The position numbers and the translations under genes are program-made. The notes below the pieces were generated by a model. The model made no database searches. It was given only the letters and a program-made list of their open reading frames with translations, and was not told where the DNA came from. A stretch of 64,000 bases of DNA, taken from Bacteroidota bacterium (lineage in GTDB: Bacteria > Bacteroidota > Bacteroidia > Bacteroidales > CAIWKO01). This document shows, piece by piece, positions 17,432 to 25,782 of the stretch; within the stretch, counting starts at the first letter, position 1, and each line of letters begins with the position of its first letter. Where the stretch lies: the NCBI GenBank assembly GCA_037133915.1, contig JBAXND010000002.1, positions 1 to 64,000 of the forward strand, written 5' to 3'.

Positions 17432-17474
17432 CACTAAAATCAGCGCACCTTTTAACGATTAAGAATACCGGAAA

Positions 17475-18905
17475 ATGCTTTTTACATCTTTTACGTTTGC
17501 GCTGTTTCTAGCGATTGTTTTCGCGGTATATTGGTTTATTTTAGGCAAAAGTCATGTCGCTCAAAATATTTTTCTCGTTTTTACCGGCTATGTCTTTTAC
17601 GGCTGGTGGGACTGGCAGCTTACGCTACTGCTTTTTCTGGTCAGTATTTCAAATTATTGGTTTGCATTACTGATAGACAGGGCCGATAGCCCTTCCAACA
17701 AAGGAATGTTATGGCTCTCACTCATTTTCAATATTGGAATACTGGCATTTTTCAAGTACTTCAACTTTTTTATCGACCCCTTCATCCATGTGCTTTCTTC
17801 AATAGGAATAAGCGCTCACCGCGAATCGTTGCGCATTGTTTTGCCAATTGGATTGAGTTTCTATATCTTTCAGGCACTCGGATATTGCGTGGATGTTTAT
17901 CGAAAGAATGTACAGGCGCAAAAAAATACTGTTGTGTATTTTGCCTTCATGAGTTTTTTTCCTCAGCTTATTGCCGGACCTATTGAGCGTGCCTCGAATA
18001 TGTTCCCTCAATATTCGGCTAAAAGAGTATTTAATTACGAGATGACCGTTGATGGCCTGCGCCAGGTATTATGGGGTCTTTTTAAAAAGGTTGTAATCGC
18101 GAATACTTGTGCCATTTACTCAGATAAAATATTCCAGAATTACGGGCAATATAACGGCATCACACTTTTTACCGGTCTTGTGTTTTATGCCTTCCAGATT
18201 TACTGCGATTTCTCGGGATATTCTGATATTGCCATCGGTTCCGGAAAACTTCTGGGAATAAGATTAATGGCGAATTTCAAATATCCGTACTTCTCAAAAA
18301 GTATTGCGGATTTCTGGCGCAGCTGGCACATTTCACTTACAAGCTGGTTGCGTGAAATGATATTTACCCCGCTTGTTATAAAAACGCGCGACTGGGGGAA
18401 AACCGGTGTAATTTTAGCTGTGTTACTCACGTATTTTATTTGTGGCGTTTGGCATGGAGCAACGCTTAATTATGCTTTTTGGGGAATACTGAACGGCGCC
18501 TATTTTATTCCGCAGATAATTTTTCCACCTAAAAAGCGGAAGAAAAACAAATCACTTTCGGTCAGGATTAAATACAGTTTTTTCGATGCGTATCAGATAC
18601 TGCTCACTTTTTTAATAGTAATGATTGCATGGCTGTTTTTCAGGCTGGAGCATTTTCATGATGCTTTTGCATATCTAAAGGCCACACTGAGCAGGAATTA
18701 TCTGGCAATTCCCTCTACTTCAATCAGATGTGGTTTGTACATTGCGGTTTTTGTTATCATTGAATGGTTTCAGAAAAAAAAGGAGTTTCCGATGCAGATT
18801 GGCAATTTTCCTGCGGCTTTGCGTTGGCTGATTTATCTGTTGCTTACAATAGCTGTTCTTGGTTTTTCTGATACCGAAGTGAAATTCATTTATTTTCAAT
18901 TTTAA
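17475..18905 (+). CDS. MBOAT-family membrane O-acyltransferase, cassette 2
   Basis: A 476-residue polytopic MBOAT protein. Motifs FWRSWHISLTSWLREMIFTPL and CGVWHGAT place the catalytic histidine at His327. It also has LPIGLSFYIFQALGY and FPQLIAGPIERA, shared with AlgI/DltB relatives and with the paralogue at 2950. No SGNH partner follows; transcription from this side ends and the next gene is on the opposite strand. It could work alone, share the SGNH protein at 4389, or use a partner elsewhere. Confidence 0.9.
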   Translation: MLFTSFTFALFLAIVFAVYWFILGKSHVAQNIFLVFTGYVFYGWWDWQLTLLLFLVSISNYWFALLIDRADSPSNKGMLWLSLIFNIGILAFFKYFNFFIDPFIHVLSSIGISAHRESLRIVLPIGLSFYIFQALGYCVDVYRKNVQAQKNTVVYFAFMSFFPQLIAGPIERASNMFPQYSAKRVFNYEMTVDGLRQVLWGLFKKVVIANTCAIYSDKIFQNYGQYNGITLFTGLVFYAFQIYCDFSGYSDIAIGSGKLLGIRLMANFKYPYFSKSIADFWRSWHISLTSWLREMIFTPLVIKTRDWGKTGVILAVLLTYFICGVWHGATLNYAFWGILNGAYFIPQIIFPPKKRKKNKSLSVRIKYSFFDAYQILLTFLIVMIAWLFFRLEHFHDAFAYLKATLSRNYLAIPSTSIRCGLYIAVFVIIEWFQKKKEFPMQIGNFPAALRWLIYLLLTIAVLGFSDTEVKFIYFQF

Positions 18906-19034
18906 AATAAAGGTAACGCGCACGGTTTCATTAAGTGGTACGAAATGTAATCTCATGAAATGAAGAAAATAGACAATATCTGAAGCTGAAAAAATATCAA
19001 AAAGGAGACGAAATTGGCTGCCTTTAAATGCTGG
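18906..19034. other. Junction between the two convergent halves of the glycan locus
   Basis: A 129-nt gap between the plus-strand MBOAT gene and the minus-strand FemAB-like gene. I see no strong hairpin with a T-tract, so readthrough and overlapping antisense transcripts are possible here. Confidence 0.45.
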
Positions 19035-20063
19035 TTAATTTCTGAAAAGAGAGTTCAGCACCTTATTTGCGGAGGTAAGTGCCATTTTCCACAAGTTCAG
19101 CTTAAATTCCATCCGTGGAGCCCATGCTACCATCTGGCCGCCAAAGCCCTTTTTAAAGTGACTTATACGGCCCAGAGAGCTATTTTCCTTGATGTATGGG
19201 TTGTACCATCCCAGATCAAATATTTTAAATCCTTTTTCGCGTGAGATTTTAATAGCTTCCATAAATGCAGGATGAAGTACCGGCATTTTACCATAGGCTT
19301 TGGATGCGCCGAGCCGGTAATAGGCAGTATCACCATGAAAGTGGATAACAATACCGCCATGCAGATTTCCGCTCCTGCCAAAGCTCCCAACCATCATGCC
19401 ATTGCCTGTTTCCTGAAGATATTTATATGCTTTTGTAAAAACCTGCTTAGGATGGCGAAACGGCAGCCGCGATTTGCGTCGGCGGTACATAAATTCATGG
19501 ATTACGCCCAATTGGTTCGCTTCTTCGTGTGAAGATATTTGCTGGGCATATATTTTGTGCCTGACCGTTCTTTTTATCGCTCTTAGTGTGCTTTCAGAAA
19601 CATCAAGTTCAATTTCTTCAATGCTTCTGGTGAGGTCTATCCGTAGGGAAAAGTAAATTTCCCGGTTGTTTTTCTTAATAACCGCCTTGCATTCCTGAGC
19701 AATTTGCTTTTGAATTGCCCTTGAGACATCTCCTTCATGCAAACCCAGCTGTATGGTTAGTTGCCCGAATTTCTTTTCATTATAATAATTTCGGATGGCA
19801 GTCACACAATCGGCAATCAGGCTGCTATCGGTAACAACGGGACCAAATTGAATCTGTGCCGTATGATGATGCTCAACAATAAAGGCATAGATTACGAGCT
19901 TGCCCGCATCGTACCCCAAAAAATAGCAGGGATGGTGATTGGACTGAAAGATACTTGTCCAGTGAGGGTGCTGGTATATGTATGCACTATTCACCTCGTC
20001 AAACAGGTTTTCGATTTTTTGCTCCTGCCTGCCGGTGAGTTCATATAGGAATTTGTATTCCAT
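19035..20063 (-). CDS. FemAB/GNAT-like acyl or aminoacyl transferase
   Basis: A 342-residue protein resembling the FemAB / BioF2-like acetyltransferase group: an N-terminal YIYQHPHWTSIF segment, a duplicated GNAT-like fold, LRAIKRTVRHK in the middle, and the C-terminal block MVGSFGRSGNLHGGIVIHF then FKIFDLGWYNPY and HFKKGFGG. Relatives either add amino acids from aminoacyl-tRNA to cell-wall precursors or N-acylate other substrates. Within a glycan locus it may attach an amino acid or acyl group to an amino sugar (inference). It follows a GT gene on the same strand by 35 nt. Confidence 0.72.
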   Translation of the reverse strand: MEYKFLYELTGRQEQKIENLFDEVNSAYIYQHPHWTSIFQSNHHPCYFLGYDAGKLVIYAFIVEHHHTAQIQFGPVVTDSSLIADCVTAIRNYYNEKKFGQLTIQLGLHEGDVSRAIQKQIAQECKAVIKKNNREIYFSLRIDLTRSIEEIELDVSESTLRAIKRTVRHKIYAQQISSHEEANQLGVIHEFMYRRRKSRLPFRHPKQVFTKAYKYLQETGNGMMVGSFGRSGNLHGGIVIHFHGDTAYYRLGASKAYGKMPVLHPAFMEAIKISREKGFKIFDLGWYNPYIKENSSLGRISHFKKGFGGQMVAWAPRMEFKLNLWKMALTSANKVLNSLFRN

Positions 20064-20098
20064 AATTATTTCTGTTTATTTAAATCTGTATCGCATGT

Positions 20099-21388
20099 CT
20101 ACAGTTCTTTAAGTATTCCGGCTAATTTTAACGCCTGATTCTCTCTTGAATACTTTTGAATCTCACTAATAGAGCCATTAAAAATTGATTTTTTTTGTGT
20201 GATAAAATCAGAAACGAGCCGGTCAAGTAGATTAAATACGTCAGCGGAGTTGTTACAGATAAATCCGGCGTTGGTTCTGATAATCAGGTCGGCAAGAACA
20301 TCATTATCTGACGGACACAGCAGCACAGCCCTCTTGCACGCAAGATACTCGAATATTTTACTCGAGTGGGTGCCTTTAATATCATTATGAGCCACCATAA
20401 GCAGCAGATGTGATTTAAGCTGCATGCTAATCACTTCCTTTTTAGGTAAGCGGTCAAAAATTTCATAGTTTTCTTCAAATCCCAACATTGCCTTTTTCAC
20501 TTCGAGGGTCCGCTTAGGATCAATGAGTAGTCCCGGAAATCGGATCTTCAGCGTTGCCCGACCTTCATATTTATTAATCACCTTTATGAACCCTTCGAGA
20601 AAAACCTCCACTGCCTGTGTAGGGTAAAGGGTACCATTATAGATTACTGAAAATTCAGGGAAGCGTTCCACAGAATCAGCATCGGGATAATCTGCCGGAT
20701 CGAATCCATTCATTATTACGTGACCCTTTTTTGCAGTAAACTGTGAAATACTCTCCATCCACATCTCTGACACCGAAAGTAGTGTAGACGCGCTTCCTGT
20801 CCATTTTTTTTCATTTTTACTTTCAATCGTTAGAACCCATTTCCTTATGCCGCTTGCATTACGATTCCACTGGCTGGTGGTCCATTCATCCCTGTAATCT
20901 GCCACCCAGGGAATATGAAATCGTTTGTTTAGTAAATAACAGAATTTGAACAGTATATATGGCTTCCCTGAAGCGAGCATCAGACGAATGTCTGGATCAT
21001 TATTAATCAGTTTTTTTGAAAAGGAATAGAAATTTCGGAATGGAATAACCGTATTTGTAACATTCTGAAATATTAATTCAATAAGGCTCAGTGTCTTTCG
21101 TAAAACATTAAACTTTGATTCGCCAAATTTTACATACAAAGAATCCCTCAGATTTCCACGGTAAGGGAGGTAATAAACTTCATGAGTATCGTATTTTTCG
21201 TGCACTATTCCTTTACTTGTGGGTTTTGCCATCTCGCGAAAACTGGAACTTTCATTTTCCCACTTACGTGTAACTATAACAGGATAAAAACCAAACCGGT
21301 GAAGATATTTGGCCCATGATGCAATGCGGTAACTTCCGGCAAAATTGCCGGGAGGGAAAAAATAGGTCATTATCAGTATTTTCGTCAT
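20099..21388 (-). CDS. Glycosyltransferase, GT4-like
   Basis: A 429-residue GT-B protein with a KILIMTYFFPPGNFAGSYRI start, as in WbuB/GT4 enzymes that act on UDP-sugars, and a C-terminal part with SVIYNGTLYPTQAVEVFL and HSSKIFEYLACKRAVLL in the donor-binding half. It lies 11 nt after wecB in the same operon, which makes a ManNAc-type or N-acetylated donor plausible (inference). Confidence 0.82.
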   Translation of the reverse strand: MTKILIMTYFFPPGNFAGSYRIASWAKYLHRFGFYPVIVTRKWENESSSFREMAKPTSKGIVHEKYDTHEVYYLPYRGNLRDSLYVKFGESKFNVLRKTLSLIELIFQNVTNTVIPFRNFYSFSKKLINNDPDIRLMLASGKPYILFKFCYLLNKRFHIPWVADYRDEWTTSQWNRNASGIRKWVLTIESKNEKKWTGSASTLLSVSEMWMESISQFTAKKGHVIMNGFDPADYPDADSVERFPEFSVIYNGTLYPTQAVEVFLEGFIKVINKYEGRATLKIRFPGLLIDPKRTLEVKKAMLGFEENYEIFDRLPKKEVISMQLKSHLLLMVAHNDIKGTHSSKIFEYLACKRAVLLCPSDNDVLADLIIRTNAGFICNNSADVFNLLDRLVSDFITQKKSIFNGSISEIQKYSRENQALKLAGILKEL

Positions 21389-21399
21389 GATTCCATGTA

Positions 21400-22515
21400 T
21401 TAATCGCCAGAATTAAGATATCTGTCAATAACGGTCATAATCCTTTCAGCGGTATGCCCGTCCCATAATTGTGGAATCCTGCCTTTAACCTCATTGCCGC
21501 TGAGTATCTGCAATGCGATATTCAGAACATTGGCCAGGTTGGTGCCAGCAAGATGGTTTGTCCCTACTGTAACAGTAACCGGCCGCTCGGTATTATCACG
21601 TACTGTAATGCACTGCACTCCAAGAAAAGTGCTTTCTTCCTGAATGCCACCGCTGTCAGTAATCACAAGACAACTATCCTTTACAAGTGCCATAAAATCA
21701 AAATAGCCCAATGGATTAGAAATGATTATTTCGGGAGACATCAACTGCATCAGGCCGAACTTCTCAATATTATGCCTGGTTCGGGGATGAACAGGAAAAA
21801 CCACCTTCTTTTGCTTACTGATTTCATTCAGAAATTCGACCAAATGATTCAGGTCTTCACGTGAATCAACATTAGAAGGTCTGTGAAACGTAACGGCAAT
21901 ATAATTCTTTGGTGTCAGGTGCAGGTCACTTAATACCTCCGACGCCTCAATTTTTGGCAAGGAATGGACAAGTGTATCAATCATAATATTTCCGGTAAAA
22001 AAGACCTTATCTGACGTTGCGCCTTCTTTCATCAAGTTTTCCATACCAGACGGTTCGGAAACGAGCAATAGCCCGGAAATCGCATCTGTAACCAGCCTGT
22101 TTATCTCTTCCGGCATGGAGCGGTCGAAGCTGCGCAGACCTGCTTCGACATGTGCAACAGGTATATGTAATTTTACGGCAGCAAGGGTACATGCCATTGT
22201 AGAATTTACATCTCCATAAACAATAACGAGTTTTGGTTTTGCTTCATTAAGTACCTTTTCAAATGCCAACATGATACGTGCGGTTTGCTCGGCATGAGAG
22301 CCATCTCCTACTTCAAGAAAAAAAGCGGGCTTGGGCATTTCCAGTTCCGTAAAAAACACTTCAGACATGTTGTAATCATAATGCTGCCCTGTGTGGCACA
22401 GCAGGTGCTGAATGCGGGGATCGTACTTTAACGATTCTCTGAGCAAAGGAGCTGCTTTAATGAAATTTGGACGAGTGCCAACAACTGAAATTATTGTAAA
22501 ACTATTTTTATACAT
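21400..22515 (-). CDS. wecB: UDP-N-acetylglucosamine 2-epimerase, non-hydrolysing (WecB-like)
   Basis: A 371-residue enzyme with the family pattern: VVGTRPNFIKAAPLL, CHTGQHYDYNMSEVFF, VYGDVNSTMACTLAA, HVEAGLRSFDRSMPEEINR, TFHRPSNVD and ITDSGGIQEEST. It interconverts UDP-GlcNAc and UDP-ManNAc in the cytoplasm, supplying ManNAc or, with a dehydrogenase not found here, ManNAcA. It heads the run wecB, GT, FemAB-like. Confidence 0.95.
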   Translation of the reverse strand: MYKNSFTIISVVGTRPNFIKAAPLLRESLKYDPRIQHLLCHTGQHYDYNMSEVFFTELEMPKPAFFLEVGDGSHAEQTARIMLAFEKVLNEAKPKLVIVYGDVNSTMACTLAAVKLHIPVAHVEAGLRSFDRSMPEEINRLVTDAISGLLLVSEPSGMENLMKEGATSDKVFFTGNIMIDTLVHSLPKIEASEVLSDLHLTPKNYIAVTFHRPSNVDSREDLNHLVEFLNEISKQKKVVFPVHPRTRHNIEKFGLMQLMSPEIIISNPLGYFDFMALVKDSCLVITDSGGIQEESTFLGVQCITVRDNTERPVTVTVGTNHLAGTNLANVLNIALQILSGNEVKGRIPQLWDGHTAERIMTVIDRYLNSGD

Positions 22516-22558
22516 GGAAACAGTGGAATTAATAATTTTTAGTATTCTTTATTGGCGA

Positions 22559-23629
22559 TTATTTCCCTAGCAAAGATCTAACAGCATTCTCAAATTTAAA
22601 CGGGTCTAAAAAAAAGCCCTTTTCCGGATATTTGTTAGTAAAAGGCAAGTCGTTTCCGCAAATAACGTTATAATAACTAATATTGAGCACTGTTGCCAAC
22701 CAATAATAATGGGAAGACAGTCTGTTTCCGGGAAGAAGTTCCAAAAATCGAAGGCCTGGCTTTGAAAACATAATGTTTGTATTGCCTGCGCCATGAATGC
22801 TTATTAAATTTCTTACACCGCTGAATAATTCTATCTGATACTTAAAATCAGCACCTGCGGTATCAATAATTTCAAAGTCGTATTTTTCAAGTATTGGAAT
22901 AATTTCCGTGAAATTCTCTATAAATCGTCCCGTTTTAATGCTCCTGTTTAAAAAAACATTTCGCTGCGAATTGTTTTCATCTTCTTCAAGAACCAATCTT
23001 TTTGTTTTTTTGAAGTATTCTTTGTCATATGGGTATGGTCTGATAAAATAAACCGAATCCGCGGTGATATAATCATGTTTCTTTTGAACGACCCAGTTAA
23101 ATTTTTTAATAAACGTATTATTCAGAATGTGTTGGAAAAATAAAGTATTAAATGTTTTTTCACCTATGATTACAGGCAATTTTTCTGCATCTGGAATTTT
23201 TTCAAAAAGCCAAATTTTATGAAGCACATCGGAGAAAAAGTGAAAATAATTTGTCCCGACCTGTCCGTCAAAAATTATTACAGAATTATACTTCTTCTTC
23301 TTTTTAAATTTCGAAAATAGATATCGAGGGACAGACGGCTTCAGCGCAGGATAAAATGCACCTGAAAGTATAATTCTATTGAAATCAGTAATACTATAGG
23401 TATAATCAGGTTCAATTATTATTTTTTTTGTAAGGTGTTTGATATACTCAGAATGAAGCCATTTTTTATTGTCGAAAATAAACGAATTATTTATTTTATC
23501 ATCAATAAACTCAGGATGTTCGTTTTCAAATGGCTTTCCATCACGATTGAAGAGCGTTTCATAAGCAAAATCATCTGAATATTTCCAAAAGTGGTCAATA
23601 ATTTTCTTAATCTTCTCTTTAATATTCAT
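22559..23629 (-). CDS. GT61-family (DUF563) glycosyltransferase
   Basis: A 356-residue protein. The C-terminal part holds the GT61 signature HGAGNTNIMFSKPGLRFLEL followed by HYYWLATVL; upstream are IIFDGQVGTNYFHFFSDVLHKI and VFLNRSIKTGR, both matching this family. GT61 enzymes transfer sugars such as xylose or GlcNAc in other organisms; the donor here is unknown. It has its own -7 box and reads toward wecB after 43 nt. The gene looks more AT-rich than the housekeeping genes in the second half of the window. Confidence 0.83.
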   Translation of the reverse strand: MNIKEKIKKIIDHFWKYSDDFAYETLFNRDGKPFENEHPEFIDDKINNSFIFDNKKWLHSEYIKHLTKKIIIEPDYTYSITDFNRIILSGAFYPALKPSVPRYLFSKFKKKKKYNSVIIFDGQVGTNYFHFFSDVLHKIWLFEKIPDAEKLPVIIGEKTFNTLFFQHILNNTFIKKFNWVVQKKHDYITADSVYFIRPYPYDKEYFKKTKRLVLEEDENNSQRNVFLNRSIKTGRFIENFTEIIPILEKYDFEIIDTAGADFKYQIELFSGVRNLISIHGAGNTNIMFSKPGLRFLELLPGNRLSSHYYWLATVLNISYYNVICGNDLPFTNKYPEKGFFLDPFKFENAVRSLLGK

Positions 23630-23654
23630 TATTGATTTATTAATAATAGATGTG

Positions 23655-23662
23655 CAAAGTTA
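23655..23662 (-). promoter_or_regulatory. -7 promoter box upstream of the GT61 gene
   Basis: On the minus strand the bases read TAACTTTG, a fit to TAnnTTTG, 25 nt before the ATG. It would drive GT61, wecB, GT4 and FemAB-like as one unit, separate from the genes further upstream. Confidence 0.55.
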
Positions 23663-23731
23663 ATTAAAAAGGCTAAAATCTATTCCTTTAATTAGAGAAC
23701 GCCTTGACTGTTATTCCTGCAATTAACAATT

Positions 23732-24874
23732 TCAATTTTTCGCGATAAGCTCCATGTAAAGTCGCCAAATCTTACTCATCTCAATGGGGCGATTTCCGCA
23801 ACGTGAAACGGCGGCATAGGCATTCTCTTTCATCTCTTCGGGATAGTTTTGCAAAGAATTTGTAATTGCCTCACTCAGCATTTCCGGTGTGTTTTTTATA
23901 AGGCGAACACAGGTATTTTTAAACAAATCAATATCATATTCAAAGTCGCCAACAATAAGCGGACAACGTGCAGCCATAGCTTCCAGGGCAGAATTTGGAG
24001 TACCATCCCGGTCTGGTATCATAAAACACAGGCTTGCAAAACGAATACAAGCCATCATCTCTTTTTGCGGCAGTGAATCAAAAATAATATATTTCACCTT
24101 TGCATGTTTTAGAATTTCTTCTGTTTCTTGCTGATACGCATTCGTTGTTGAGAAATTCCGAAAAAATACAAAGGTGTATCTCGAAATTATTTCAGGATTA
24201 AGCGTTGAAATTGCTTTTGCCTGAGTGGTCGTATTATAAAGCGGATTTATCCACCTCGGAGAAATGACATAATCTATACTTTGCAGTGCCGTCGGTAATG
24301 TATCTCGGTTTATGATATCTGCTATTGCCTGAACATCTATTCCTGTGCGAATAATTTTCGAATCGCTTCGTCCGAAAAGCGACCTCACCGATTCTTTTTG
24401 CTTTAATGACGTTGACGTAATAAATATTGCATTTTTAAACACCTTTTTATAGAGACCAAAAAGTAATTTAAGATATCCCAATTTAAATGGTGGGGCTTTC
24501 ATTTCAGGAAGCACTTGCATAACATCCGAACCACGGGTGGTAATAATGTATTTCACACCGCAATGATACGCCCACATTGCATTAGGTGTGGCAAATAAGG
24601 CATGAACAATATCAATTTTTTTATCTGCACAGAAATTTCTAAGATTGCGAATCGTTTGTTTTTTCTCAAATGGCTTTAGAAAAGAGAATGCGGGGATAGG
24701 ATCGCAACTATTAATCTTGTTTTCTTTAATAAAACTCAGCAAGTTGTCATTCGTGTTTTTCCAATTCTGCACTTCGCTCAACAAATACACAGTATTGTCA
24801 GGGTTGTTACTAAACCAGCTTATCCATTTCAGGTCGTGTACACTATTAGGAGAGGCAATATAAAGTATATTCAT
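23732..24874 (-). CDS. Glycosyltransferase, GT4 family
   Basis: A 380-residue GT-B enzyme. The N-terminus MNILYIASPNSVHDLKWI and the middle DIVHALFATPNAMWAYH belong to the acceptor half; the C-terminal donor half carries FMIPDRDGTPNSALEAMAARCPLI, where the E-x7-E-like stretch is partly changed (Asp for the first Glu). No signal peptide. It is followed by the GT61 gene after about 100 nt with a promoter in between. Confidence 0.85.
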   Translation of the reverse strand: MNILYIASPNSVHDLKWISWFSNNPDNTVYLLSEVQNWKNTNDNLLSFIKENKINSCDPIPAFSFLKPFEKKQTIRNLRNFCADKKIDIVHALFATPNAMWAYHCGVKYIITTRGSDVMQVLPEMKAPPFKLGYLKLLFGLYKKVFKNAIFITSTSLKQKESVRSLFGRSDSKIIRTGIDVQAIADIINRDTLPTALQSIDYVISPRWINPLYNTTTQAKAISTLNPEIISRYTFVFFRNFSTTNAYQQETEEILKHAKVKYIIFDSLPQKEMMACIRFASLCFMIPDRDGTPNSALEAMAARCPLIVGDFEYDIDLFKNTCVRLIKNTPEMLSEAITNSLQNYPEEMKENAYAAVSRCGNRPIEMSKIWRLYMELIAKN

Positions 24875-24953
24875 CTGTAATTAAAAAGTGTTAGCACACG
24901 ACTCTATCCGTAATTTATTAAATCAGTTACAAATCCCTGTGATGCCAATACAA

Positions 24954-25664
24954 TTAAAATGCATTCAGGTTTGAGAAAAACACGCGGTCTTCATCAATCT
25001 CCGCTCCTTTTGAAAGAAAATATTCTTTTAATTCGGGGGTGTAGGAGCGTTTAGTATCGTGCTCTCTGTTTAAAATCAGGAAAACTTCTGCATCCGGATT
25101 ACAATGATTTGTTTTTAAATCCTTAAAGAAAAACTCCCATTCATTCCATGTCCATAAATTTTGTGTTCGATGTCCATTGAAATAAATATGAAACGCAGTC
25201 ACAATATCAAACTTTAAATCGAATGCCGGAATCGGCTCAAATGCTTTCACTGCATATTCTATACGCGGTATCTCTAATAATTGAATCAGCTCATTAAAGA
25301 TGGGATTAAAACCTATGTCGATGGTTCGAACAATATGCCCGAACTGTTTGCAGATAAAGGGAAAATATCCGTTACCCGTCCCTATATCAAGCACATTCTT
25401 TGACGGTTTTTTGAGGTTTAGCCGAAGCAAATGTGCGCGCCATACATTGTCCAGCATCCATGGTTTAATATCCAGATATTTACTATAGCCCGGAGCCGGA
25501 TCAAAGTCCTTATATTTTTGAATGATTGCGGATAGTTTTTTTTCGTCAATGGAGGAAATGGCTTTATTGAGTTCCCGTTTTACGGCCAACAGGGTTTTTA
25601 TTTTGAACAACAGGTTGTGCTCAACTTTATTGCGGTAACGGACAATGCTTTTGTTATTTTCCAT
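24954..25664 (-). CDS. Class I SAM-dependent methyltransferase
   Basis: A protein of about 236 residues with the SAM site NVLDIGTGNGYFPFICKQFG and a following FDIVTAFHIYFNG as the post-motif strand. It probably methylates a sugar or a biosynthetic intermediate; the target is unknown. A longer frame starts at 25739, but the extra 25 residues look unlike a protein and their DNA includes a GC-rich hairpin (25703-25719), so the ATG at 25664 is preferred. The start is the least certain part of this call. Confidence 0.7.
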   Translation of the reverse strand: MENNKSIVRYRNKVEHNLLFKIKTLLAVKRELNKAISSIDEKKLSAIIQKYKDFDPAPGYSKYLDIKPWMLDNVWRAHLLRLNLKKPSKNVLDIGTGNGYFPFICKQFGHIVRTIDIGFNPIFNELIQLLEIPRIEYAVKAFEPIPAFDLKFDIVTAFHIYFNGHRTQNLWTWNEWEFFFKDLKTNHCNPDAEVFLILNREHDTKRSYTPELKEYFLSKGAEIDEDRVFFSNLNAF

Positions 25665-25782
25665 ATCAGTGTTATCGTTCAAATTGTTTCGTTTTATCTC
25701 ACCCCGGTTACTGACCGGGCCGCATCTGCTATTATTCATTTAAGGGTGTTTGGCAATATTATTGCGGAACTTTTCCATTTCG

